Counted from the stretch's first letter, positions 15,394-21,991 are shown. The stretch is 22,919 bases of DNA from Bacteroidales bacterium UBA2939 (GCA_002349055.1 DECD01000018.1:1-22919); one strand, 5' to 3'. Numbers and translations: made by a program. Notes: a model not told the origin generated them from the sequence alone.

Positions 15394-15894
15394 TTACTTT
15401 TTTTGCTCGGTGTCGTCCATCAGCATCGCATACATATCCTTCACCACTATGATGATGAGTCCGGCATACTGGAGCAGCAGGAAAACAAACACCGCATTGC
15501 GAATGGCCAAATACCATTTGTTGGCGAAGGGCAACTGCGGCAGGATGAAGGCCAACACAATAATCAAACCAGCCAAAAAGATGGAGAAGGAAATGCGTGT
15601 GACCACTTCTTTGGTGAACTCCTGGTAGTTTTCTACATACCGCTTATCCTCCTCATTGTCGCTGCTGTAGTCCATACGCCGCTTCAAGAAATGTTCCACC
15701 ACAATGAAAATCACCGAAAACATCAAGGCTGAGAAGATGCCGATGGAGCCAATCACATCGGCGAACACTTTCACCTCGCTATTTGAAAACCATGTGAGGC
15801 AACCCACCGCAAGGGCAAGTACCGTCGGCACAATGATAAACCAAAACCTCTCCTTGATCAATGAGGCCCATGCTTTGGAAATAATCTCTCTCAT
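15394..15894 (-). CDS. Small four-helix integral membrane protein, unknown family
   Basis: The protein has 166 residues. Hydrophobic segments at about 17-36, 46-68, 101-121 and 130-152 suggest four membrane helices. A charged cytoplasmic or periplasmic loop ('RRMDYSSDNEEDKRYVENYQ') lies between helices 2 and 3, and both ends are charged. I recognise no family. It lies between the NdpA-like gene (6-base gap) and the unknown 331-residue gene (2-base gap), so the three are almost certainly one operon. Small four-helix proteins often act as membrane effectors in abortive-infection systems, for example KwaA of Kiwa. The resemblance here is only in topology. Confidence 0.75.
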   Translation of the reverse strand: MREIISKAWASLIKERFWFIIVPTVLALAVGCLTWFSNSEVKVFADVIGSIGIFSALMFSVIFIVVEHFLKRRMDYSSDNEEDKRYVENYQEFTKEVVTRISFSIFLAGLIIVLAFILPQLPFANKWYLAIRNAVFVFLLLQYAGLIIIVVKDMYAMLMDDTEQKK

Positions 15895-15896
15895 GG

Positions 15897-16892
15897 CTAC
15901 TTGGTTTTGGTGTACCCTATCTCTTTCTTGATGGTTTCAAGAATGGAGTCGGTGTGTTTGCTGATTTCCATGAAGTCGTAGGTATTCTTATCCTTTAGCA
16001 TCACCTCTTCGGGCAACAGATAATAGGCGAAGTTGCGGATGCGGTCTTGGTCGAGGTTCATCGTGGTGGAACGGCCTTCCTCATCCACATATTTGGCCAT
16101 CACCGTAACATCTTTGTCATCCTTCTTGAGGGCAAGCGGGTCGATGTCGGCATCCAACGAGCGTCCATTCTTGTTAAACAGCTTCCAAAAATCATTGACC
16201 GACTTCCTGAAGCCTGTAATCTCCACCTTGATTCGTAACCCTTCGAGGTTGGCAAAGAGCGGATTGATGAGACGGAGGCTACCCTTGGAGAGTTTGTCCT
16301 TCACATAGGTCACCGATACCACCTCGCTTCGCTTGTTGCGTTCCTCCATAAAGGTTTTGGGGTAATAGGATGTAACGCCCAGACGGAACTGGTATTTCTG
16401 CACAAACTTTGCGAAATGCACCTTTACCAGGTCAGAGATATTCGATGTGGAATAGCTCTGTATCATCAACGCACCGGTGGTATAGTCGTAAGGCAGCCAC
16501 ATCTTGATGTAGAAGTTGGACGATACCACATCGTCGGCAGCCACCGTGTTGGTCGATTTCTTGGCGTTCTTGCGCTTGTAGATGGACTGCTCGCGGTTGG
16601 TGGTGCCGCCATACACCTCGCCGTTGATGACATTCTTAAGGGGCGACACCGTGTGCTGGCAGCTGTCGGTAGCGGTAACCGCCTTGTCTCCATCGGTATT
16701 GACCACAAACTTGTCGCCAAACTGCTCCACGAATTTAGTCCACAGCATGGCAAGAGCCTTCTGCTTGTCGTTCTTGTCGAAAAGGTCAATCAGTTCAGAG
16801 AAGTTGCAGTCTTCCCACGACTTGCCCTTATCCTTCACAACCAGATGTTGCAAAGCTATGCGATGGATTTCCAAACGGAGTTTTGTGGCCAT
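15897..16892 (-). CDS. Hypothetical protein of 331 residues, first gene of the NdpA operon
   Basis: I do not recognise this protein. It is soluble, without a signal peptide or membrane helix. It begins 'MATKLRLEIHRIALQHLVV' and has a Ser/Lys/Asn linker ('YKRKNAKKSTNTVAADD') at about 105-120. A mixed alpha/beta middle follows ('FYIKMWLPYDYTTGALMIQS', 'RLGVTSYYPKTFMEERNKRS'), then a long charged C-terminal part ('DDKDVTVMAKYVDEEGRSTT'). Coding potential is strong: an open frame of normal composition that abuts the membrane-protein gene by 2 bases. As the first gene of the three-gene unit it may act as sensor or regulator, but nothing in the sequence proves that. Confidence 0.75.
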   Translation of the reverse strand: MATKLRLEIHRIALQHLVVKDKGKSWEDCNFSELIDLFDKNDKQKALAMLWTKFVEQFGDKFVVNTDGDKAVTATDSCQHTVSPLKNVINGEVYGGTTNREQSIYKRKNAKKSTNTVAADDVVSSNFYIKMWLPYDYTTGALMIQSYSTSNISDLVKVHFAKFVQKYQFRLGVTSYYPKTFMEERNKRSEVVSVTYVKDKLSKGSLRLINPLFANLEGLRIKVEITGFRKSVNDFWKLFNKNGRSLDADIDPLALKKDDKDVTVMAKYVDEEGRSTTMNLDQDRIRNFAYYLLPEEVMLKDKNTYDFMEISKHTDSILETIKKEIGYTKTK

Positions 16893-17090
16893 TATCTAAA
16901 ATTTGATGTTTATGTATCTCGAAATGTTAAAATCCGCACCTCGCCGTCGGCTTGTTTTGAGATTATTGTTAACTGTTAACCGTTAACTTGGGCTTAATTG
17001 CTTAGTTGCTTATATGCTTACTGCTTACCGTTGATTATTTGCTTAAGTATTTTTTTAACATTTGCGCCGCCCTGTTTCGGCCTTTCGCGG

Positions 17091-17145
17091 GATAGGATTT
17101 CGATAAGAGTACGATAAAGGTACGATAAAGGTAGGATAAAGGTAA
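17091..17145. repeat. 11-base tandem repeat, about five units
   Basis: Units are GATAGGATTTC, GATAAGAGTAC, GATAAAGGTAC, GATAAAGGTAG and GATAAAGGTAA, in direct succession. Confidence 0.9.
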
Positions 17146-17232
17146 CGTTCGCTTCGCTCAAGTTAAAAGTGAAGAGTGAAAAGTTGGCTTAGGTGCTTAG
17201 GTGCTTCTTCGCTACATTAAATTTGATTCATC

Positions 17233-17270
17233 GGTGTTATTCGCTGTATTATATTGATTTCAAAGGTGCT
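17233..17270. repeat. 38-base dispersed repeat, copy 1
   Basis: It starts GGTGTTATTCGCTGTATTAT and ends GATTTCAAAGGTGCT. It differs from the copy at 18538-18575 at one base. Confidence 0.92.
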
Positions 17271-17451
17271 CACGGGCATACCACGCGGCCTTTGGCTCGC
17301 AGCCTTCGGCCCGCGACTCGGCATAGTCAAAATGAGTTTTAGCTCTACTCTCTCTGCTCCGTCGGTCCAAAGGAAAACATCTCTTTAAACTTTATTGATT
17401 TAACAGCGTGGAGCGGGCTGATGGCGGGTTAATTAATCAATTTCTTTAGTG

Positions 17452-18330
17452 TTAGAATGTAGTGTTATAGTCATCAAGCCAGTCGGTCTCTACCTGAAAG
17501 GAGCCGTTGCCACCGGAGGAGTAGAGCGAGCCGGTGAGTACCGTCATACGGTTGCGTTTGAAGGGCACGCCGCTGACCTCTTTATGGGAGATGGAGTTGC
17601 CACCTGCGTCAAGCACGTCGATGGTGACGTTCACCGTCTGCTCATCGGTAGCGAGGAAGAGGTAGGTGATTGAGTTGGTGCTGTTTCCCACGGCGCTCTG
17701 GATAGGAAGTGTATTGACGAAACCGGTGTTGCTGGTAGCCAAACCCGTGGTGGGGTTGAAGGCCTTGCCGGCAGCGGAGAGTGTGGTCCGCACACTGACC
17801 GCGTTCTCGGTGCATCCATCGGTGGAGTGTATCTTGAGTTTGGAGACGATGCGGTTGAGGGTGGCACTGAGGGTGACGGCATCAGTATTGGTGATATTCA
17901 CCGTCTGGGTGTAAGCAAAGGTCTCACGGGCAGGGTTGTCGCCAAAGGTGGCCAAAGTGGGACTGGTGAGCGTGATGGCAGGTTCGCCGTCGTTGAGGCC
18001 GTAACCGAGAACCACCATCGTGTAACTGCCCATAGGGAGGGAGAGGTCGAACTCACCAAAAGTGGTATAGGTGGTGGCGTCGGCACGCATCTGAGTCACT
18101 TTGCACTGTTCATCGCCGTTGGAGGTGTAGAAAGCCAGAGTGATGGCTTTGACGCCCGAGTAGTCGGCCACGTCGGTGGAGGACTTGGTTCCGATTTCCT
18201 CCTGACTGATGGTGAAGTCATTGACGCGGACGTGGACTTTGGCGGTGCCGTTGTCCTTGCAGCAGGAGGCGGCAAGGAGGCAGGAGATTGCTATGATTAC
18301 AGCGTTTGAGATTTTGAATATTTTGTTCAT
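17452..18330 (-). CDS. FimB/Mfa2-like (fimbrillin-type) lipoprotein
   Basis: The protein has 292 residues from 'MNKIFKISNAVIIAISCLL'. A lipoprotein signal peptide ends in 'LLAASC', with C23 as the lipid-bearing Cys. The mature part is beta-rich: 'KVHVRVNDFTISQEE', 'DYSGVKAITLAFYTSNGDE', 'GEFDLSLPMGSYTMVVLGYG', 'VTLSATLNRIVSKLKI', 'KRNRMTVLTGSLYSSG'. This is the pattern of Bacteroidales fimbrillin-related outer-membrane lipoproteins (FimB/Mfa2/DUF4906 type), which anchor or form surface structures. A longer frame opens 12 residues upstream but would spoil the signal peptide. The gene stands alone between two repeat-rich spacers of over 500 bases, with no fimbrial operon in the window. Confidence 0.8.
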   Translation of the reverse strand: MNKIFKISNAVIIAISCLLAASCCKDNGTAKVHVRVNDFTISQEEIGTKSSTDVADYSGVKAITLAFYTSNGDEQCKVTQMRADATTYTTFGEFDLSLPMGSYTMVVLGYGLNDGEPAITLTSPTLATFGDNPARETFAYTQTVNITNTDAVTLSATLNRIVSKLKIHSTDGCTENAVSVRTTLSAAGKAFNPTTGLATSNTGFVNTLPIQSAVGNSTNSITYLFLATDEQTVNVTIDVLDAGGNSISHKEVSGVPFKRNRMTVLTGSLYSSGGNGSFQVETDWLDDYNTTF

Positions 18331-18455
18331 TGTCTTTAGATTTTGGGCCATCCGCCCGCAATCCACGCTGTGTGTTTCAAATTGAAAAAGAGGGAAGAAG
18401 TTATTTCTTCACATTCATTAGTTCAAGGATCAAAGTTCAAAATTCAAGGTTCAAA

Positions 18456-18512
18456 GTTCAAGGTTCAAAGTTCAAGGTTGACTCACTTCATTTTATTTAA
18501 TTCTTAGGTGTT
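18456..18512. repeat. 57-base perfect direct repeat, copy 1
   Basis: It starts GTTCAAGGTTCAAAGTTCAA and ends TTAATTCTTAGGTGTT. It is identical to 18641-18697, and a run of GTTCAA heptamers precedes it. Confidence 0.93.
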
Positions 18513-18537
18513 GACTCACCGAATTGTTTTTTTCTAT

Positions 18538-18575
18538 GGTGTTATTCGCTGTATTATCTTGATTTCAAAGGTGCT
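18538..18575. repeat. 38-base dispersed repeat, copy 2
   Basis: It matches 17233-17270 with one difference (C for A after TATTAT). A diverged third copy is at 5059-5102. Confidence 0.92.
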
Positions 18576-18640
18576 GACTCACTGTCATGTTTTTTATTCT
18601 AAGGTGTTCGCGACTTTCAGTTCATGGCCTACAGCACAAG

Positions 18641-18697
18641 GTTCAAGGTTCAAAGTTCAAGGTTGACTCACTTCATTTTATTTAATTCTTAGGTGTT
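18641..18697. repeat. 57-base perfect direct repeat, copy 2
   Basis: It is identical to 18456-18512, and the two copies start 185 bases apart. Confidence 0.93.
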
Positions 18698-18854
18698 TGC
18701 GGCCTACGGCACAAAGTTCAAAGTAAGCTTCGCGGAAGCTATCCGCACCATCGACCATAAATACACTTTCAACTTCCATATTTCATACTTTCAACTATCT
18801 CTAAACTATCAACTCTCAACTTTCAAAGGGCCCTGATTCCAGAATGTCTGAACC

Positions 18855-18893
18855 AAGTCCCTGCGTATCTCGCACATACGCGGGGACTTTTTT
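18855..18893 (+). terminator. Strong hairpin with T-run on the plus strand
   Basis: The 14-base arms AAGTCCCTGCGTAT and ATACGCGGGGACTT pair with one G-T, around the loop CTCGCAC, and T6 follows. It has the form of an intrinsic terminator for plus-strand transcripts, yet all supported genes are on the minus strand. On the minus strand the hairpin remains but lacks a T-run. Confidence 0.55.
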
Positions 18894-18910
18894 CCTTCGA
18901 CAAGCTCAGG
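18894..18910. repeat. CCTTCGACAAGCTCAGG repeat, solo copy
   Basis: It lies between the epimerase stop codon and a strong hairpin, with no nuclease gene beside it. Compare 6299-6316. Confidence 0.75.
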
Positions 18911-18923
18911 ATAAATCGGCTCG

Positions 18924-20561
18924 CTAACCGTAATATTCTTTGTACCACTCTGCGAATTTGCGCAGGCCTTCGCGGAGGGTTATCTTGGGTGTGAAGCCAA
19001 AGTCTCTTTCAAGTGCCGTGGCATCCGCATACGTCGTGGGCACATCGCCCGGTTGCATGGGGACGAGCTGCTTGTGGGCTTCGAAGTCGTAGTCAGCAGG
19101 CAGCACCTTGGCCCGCACCAGTTCTTCCTGCAAGGTCTGCACAAAGTCGAGCAGGTTCTCCGGCTGGCCGCCACCGATATTATAGACAGCATAGGGAGCC
19201 TCCCCCAATCCCTCAGCCTCTCCCCGACCCTCTCCTGAAGGAGCGGGAGTTCCAGCCTCCCCCTGCCCCTCCTGAAGGAGGGGAGTTCCAGCCCCTCCCC
19301 GACCCTCCCCTGAAGGGGTGGGTGTTCCAGCCTCTCCCAAGCCCTCTCCTAAAGGAGAGGGTGTTCCGCTACAGAACGTCTTAATCTTCTTCAGAACTGA
19401 ATCTAGGTCGTGGAGGACTTCTTCGTTGGTGAAACGTAGTTCGGTGTAGCCAAGTTCATTAAGACGTGCTGTACGTTCAGCATCAGACTTCATTTGGTCG
19501 GCTTCATCGTGGTAGCCTCCATCGACCTCAACAGTGACTTTGTACTCATTACAGTAGAAGTCCACAATGAAGTCTTCAATGATGTGCTGCTGACGGAACT
19601 TAACACCTAAGCCTTTGGCTCTGAGTGCTTCCCAAAGCACTTTTTCAGCCTCAGTGGGGTTCTTGCGCATTTCTTCTGCACGTTCCTTCAGCTTTCCATA
19701 CATCATTGGATCTGCTGTGTGTATTCCCAAGTCGGCCTTTCCCCTGCCCTTCCCAGCCTTTCCTAAATCCTTCCCTAAAAGGACGGACTTGTCACCCTTC
19801 CCTTTAGGGGAGGGATGGGGAGAGGCTGGTGGTCTTTGCATTACTCTCCATATGCCTTCGACTATATCATCGACGTAGGTGAAGTCGCGGCGACAGTTGC
19901 CGAAGTTGTAAATCTGGATGGTCTCGCCACGCAGCAGCTTGTTGGTGAAGCCAAAGTAAGCCATATCGGGACGACCGGCAGGACCATAGACGGTGAAGAA
20001 GCGCAGGCCCGTGGAGGGGATGTTGTAGAGCTTGCTGTAGCAATGCGCCATCAGCTCGTTGCTCTTCTTGGTGGCGGCATAGAGGCTCACGGGGCTGTCC
20101 ACACGGTCGTCGGTGCTGAACGGTACTTTCTTGTTGCCGCCATAGACGCTGCTGGACGATGCATACACAAGATGCTCAACGGGATGGTGTCGGCAGGCTT
20201 CGAGGATGTTGTAAAACCCGATGATATTGCTTTCAATGTAAACGTCGGGATTTTCGATGCTGTTGCGCACACCAGCTTGAGCCGCCAAGTTCACCACGAT
20301 GTCGAAGTGGTATTCCTCAAAAAGCTTATTGATAAGCTCTCGGTCGGCAATCGAGCCCTTATAGAACTTATACTCAAATCCCTGCGGCACCAATTTCTCC
20401 AATTCACGGAGCCGATACTCCTTCAGACTCGGATCGTAATAATCGTTCAGATTGTCGATACCCACGATGGTACCTTCTTTCATGTCATGAAAGAGGCGCT
20501 TTACGAGGTTGGCCCCAATGAATCCAGCCGAGCCAGTGACGAGGATAGTTTTCACACTCAT
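18924..20561 (-). CDS. UDP-glucuronate 4-epimerase interrupted in frame by a DUF559 nuclease domain
   Basis: The host enzyme is an SDR epimerase that interconverts UDP-GlcA and UDP-GalA (CapI/GAE type). The NAD site is 'TGSAGFIGANL' (residues 9-19), the catalytic pair is Y161/K165 in 'YAATKKSNE', and 'TGLRFFTVYGPAGRPDMA' and 'RRDFTYVDDIVEG' follow. After 'VMQRPP' (residue 245) about 209 foreign residues intervene before 'APYAVYNIGGGQP' (from 455). The host then ends normally ('VPMQPGDVPTTYADATALE'). Host length without the insert is about 336, normal for the family. The insert holds a full DUF559 domain flanked by GC-rich repeats. It occupies the variable loop between the YVDDI helix and the YNIG strand. 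The start at 'MSVKTILVTG' avoids overlap with rfbA. Confidence 0.9.
   Translation of the reverse strand: MSVKTILVTGSAGFIGANLVKRLFHDMKEGTIVGIDNLNDYYDPSLKEYRLRELEKLVPQGFEYKFYKGSIADRELINKLFEEYHFDIVVNLAAQAGVRNSIENPDVYIESNIIGFYNILEACRHHPVEHLVYASSSSVYGGNKKVPFSTDDRVDSPVSLYAATKKSNELMAHCYSKLYNIPSTGLRFFTVYGPAGRPDMAYFGFTNKLLRGETIQIYNFGNCRRDFTYVDDIVEGIWRVMQRPPASPHPSPKGKGDKSVLLGKDLGKAGKGRGKADLGIHTADPMMYGKLKERAEEMRKNPTEAEKVLWEALRAKGLGVKFRQQHIIEDFIVDFYCNEYKVTVEVDGGYHDEADQMKSDAERTARLNELGYTELRFTNEEVLHDLDSVLKKIKTFCSGTPSPLGEGLGEAGTPTPSGEGRGGAGTPLLQEGQGEAGTPAPSGEGRGEAEGLGEAPYAVYNIGGGQPENLLDFVQTLQEELVRAKVLPADYDFEAHKQLVPMQPGDVPTTYADATALERDFGFTPKITLREGLRKFAEWYKEYYG
19216..19368. repeat. Four tandem GC-rich palindrome-bearing units next to DUF559
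   Basis: Four consecutive units lie at 19216-19254, 19255-19290, 19291-19329 and 19330-19368, of 39, 36, 39 and 39 bases. Each contains an inverted repeat such as CCCTCTCCTAAAGGAGAGGG. Each encodes a 12-13 residue peptide of the form 'GTPSPLGEGLGEA'. All lengths are multiples of three. Confidence 0.92.
19739..19826. repeat. GC-rich palindromic repeat on the other side of DUF559
   Basis: This degenerate tract includes CCTTCCCTTTAGGGGAGGG, followed by ATGGGGAGAGGCT. It is related to the units at 19216-19368 and translates to 'ASPHPSPKGKGDKS' and 'GKDLGKAGKGRGKA' in the fusion. Confidence 0.8.
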
Positions 20562-20580
20562 GGTTTTACGGCTATTCTTT

Positions 20581-21456
20581 CTATTCGTCAATCACCTTCA
20601 AGAGGTATTGCCCATACTGGTTCTTGAGCATCGGCTGGGCCAATTGGCGCATCTTTTCCTCCGAAATCCAACCTTGTTGATAGGCGATACTTTCCAAACA
20701 GGCTATCTTCAATCCCTGACGCTTCTCAATAACCTCAACAAATGTTGATGCTTCTGAAAGGCTGTCGTGAGTGCCGGTGTCGAGCCATGCAAAACCGCGA
20801 CCCAAAGTTTGGACTTTCAACTCGCCATCTTCAAGGAATCGCTGGTTGACAGTGGTGATTTCGAGCTCTCCACGTGCCGATGGCTTTATATTTTTGGCTA
20901 CTTCAACCACCTTGTTGGGATAGAAATACAATCCCACGACGGCGTAGTTACTCTTCGGATTCTGAGGCTTTTCCTCAATACTCAGGCAGTTGCCGTTTTT
21001 GTCAAATTCAGCCACACCATATCTTTCCGGGTCGGCCACCCAATAGCCAAAGACTGTGGCTTTTTTGTTCTGTTCTGCATCCTCGACGGCACGTTTCAAC
21101 ATTCCCGTAAAACCTGAGCCGTAGAATATATTGTCGCCCAACACGAGGCAGGCGCAGTCGTTGCCGATAAACTTCTCTCCGATGATAAAAGCTTGAGCCA
21201 AACCATCAGGTGAAGGCTGTTCGGCATATTCGAAATGCACGCCGTAGTCGCCACCGTCGCCAAGCAGGCGCTTGAAGCCCGGCAGGTCATAAGGTGTGGA
21301 GATAATCAGAATATCTCTAATGCCGGCTAGCATCAAAGCCGAGATAGGATAATACACCATCGGTTTGTCGTAGATGGGCAACAGCTGCTTGCTGACACCC
21401 TTGGTAATCGGGTAAAGGCGGGTACCGCTGCCACCTGCTAATACGATACCTTTCAT
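20581..21456 (-). CDS. rfbA: Glucose-1-phosphate thymidylyltransferase
   Basis: The enzyme makes dTDP-glucose from glucose-1-phosphate and dTTP, the first step towards dTDP-rhamnose and other deoxysugars. The protein is 291 residues, the full family length. Signature 'GGSGTRLYPITKGVSKQLLP' is at residues 8-27. 'YDKPMVYYPIS', 'LVLGDNIFYG', 'VFGYWVADPERYGVAEFD', 'SIEEKPQNPKSNYAVVGLYF' and 'GFAWLDTGTHDSL' follow. No rfbB, rfbC or rfbD lies in this window; they may be outside it. Its stop is 19 bases from the epimerase start, so the two are likely cotranscribed. A copy of the dispersed GGAAGACC-type repeat lies in its leader. Confidence 0.96.
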   Translation of the reverse strand: MKGIVLAGGSGTRLYPITKGVSKQLLPIYDKPMVYYPISALMLAGIRDILIISTPYDLPGFKRLLGDGGDYGVHFEYAEQPSPDGLAQAFIIGEKFIGNDCACLVLGDNIFYGSGFTGMLKRAVEDAEQNKKATVFGYWVADPERYGVAEFDKNGNCLSIEEKPQNPKSNYAVVGLYFYPNKVVEVAKNIKPSARGELEITTVNQRFLEDGELKVQTLGRGFAWLDTGTHDSLSEASTFVEVIEKRQGLKIACLESIAYQQGWISEEKMRQLAQPMLKNQYGQYLLKVIDE

Positions 21457-21506
21457 AATATCTTGTATTTAATTATTTCGTTGGGGACTTGCAATGTTGT
21501 GGGGAT

Positions 21507-21552
21507 GATCTCTCAGGCCCATGCGGCAAGGCTGCACGTAAAGACCGGTAGA
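21507..21552. repeat. Dispersed repeat D (GGAAGACC family), rfbA leader
   Basis: It has TCTCAGGCCCATGCGGC and GGCTGCACGTAAAGACCGG, matching copy A. It lies 51-96 bases upstream of the rfbA start. Confidence 0.7.
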
Positions 21553-21703
21553 TGCTATAGATGTCTTATGTTTATTTGCTTACTGCTTACCGCTTACTGT
21601 TTTTCGTTTTGGTTTTGGTTAATATGTCACACAGAAAGCACAGAACTATCCTATCTTAATCCCAATAACAATCTTCGCAAGGCGGCGGGATTGCGGCGGT
21701 TGT

Positions 21704-21973
21704 TTAGTATTTCTCACTCATCCGGTGCATCACTTCGTCGTGCGCGACGGTGGCGGCCCTGTCCGATAGGATGTCGTCCATACGTTGGTTGCAGATGGCC
21801 ATCATCTCCTCGCGGGTGTAGCTACAAGGAGGCATCGACAGGTCGCTGACATAGTCGTCGAGCAGGTCGTTCACCTCGCGCTGCAGCCAATCGCCAATGC
21901 TTTGCGCAGTGGTGAGATTTGGGTTGATCTGCCGCATCTTGGCATCATCTATCTTTATTTGGACTGTACACAT
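21704..21973 (-). CDS. Antitoxin-like small protein, orphan
   Basis: The 89-residue protein begins 'MCTVQIKIDDAKMRQINPNL', with 'SIGDWLQREVNDLLDDYV' after it. It ends 'VAHDEVMHRMSEKY', a tail I associate with Bacteroidales RelB/Phd-like addiction-module antitoxins. No toxin gene follows: the 247 bases downstream hold no convincing frame. A TAnnTTTG-type promoter candidate lies just upstream. The family call is moderate and made from memory of sequence style. Confidence 0.6.
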   Translation of the reverse strand: MCTVQIKIDDAKMRQINPNLTTAQSIGDWLQREVNDLLDDYVSDLSMPPCSYTREEMMAICNQRMDDILSDRAATVAHDEVMHRMSEKY

Positions 21974-21991
21974 GTCTATTCAAATTATTTG

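Larger units (their letters stand above)
16893..17451. repeat. Non-coding spacer of 559 bases
   Basis: No gene is visible. It holds TGCTTA-type repeats (about 17002-17045), an 11-base tandem repeat, AAGTGAAGAGTGAAAAGT, one copy of the 38-base repeat at 17233-17270, and a GC-rich patch with CGGCCCGCGACTCGGC. No promoter box for the 331-residue gene is evident. Confidence 0.8.
18367..18923. repeat. Non-coding, repeat-dense spacer of 557 bases
   Basis: No gene is visible. It contains GTTCAA heptamer runs, the 57-base direct repeat pair, the 38-base repeat, several ATTCTTAGGTGTT variants, CTCTCAACTTTCAA units (about 18780-18825), a strong hairpin and a CCTTCGAC repeat. Confidence 0.85.
19200..19826 (-). 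mobile_element. DUF559 cassette inserted in the epimerase gene
   Basis: The insert of about 627 bases carries a DUF559 domain (Vsr/PD-(D/E)XK-like) at about 19380-19706. It runs from 'MMYGKLKERAEEM' through 'NPTEAEKVLWEALRAKGLG', 'KFRQQHIIEDFIVDFYC', 'VTVEVDGGYHDE' and 'LRFTNEEVLHDLDSVLKKIK'. The DUF559 domain has its own Met codons and could be made from an internal start. GC-rich repeat arrays of the (C)CCTCTCCTAAAGGAGAGGG type flank it on both sides. The whole insert keeps the host frame open. No intein splice-junction residues or LAGLIDADG motifs are visible. Exact borders cannot be fixed without an uninterrupted relative. Confidence 0.8.

Noticed and set aside
16416..16979. Plus-strand frame of 187 residues opposite the 331-residue gene
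   Set aside because: The minus-strand frame is longer, packs tightly with its neighbours and has normal protein composition; the plus-strand one is Val/His/Gly-rich, as shadows often are.
18421..18830. CRISPR-like array in the repeat-rich spacer
   Set aside because: The repeats are heptamer runs and a single duplicated block, without a constant repeat alternating with unique spacers, and no cas genes are present.
19200..19826. Intein as explanation for the insert in the epimerase
   Set aside because: No Cys or Ser splice start, no terminal His-Asn and no Hint-domain blocks are visible; the nuclease domain is DUF559.
19815..20627. Long plus-strand frame of 270 residues opposite the epimerase
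   Set aside because: It is a shadow of the minus-strand SDR gene, whose NAD-binding and catalytic motifs are clear; its own translation shows no family features.
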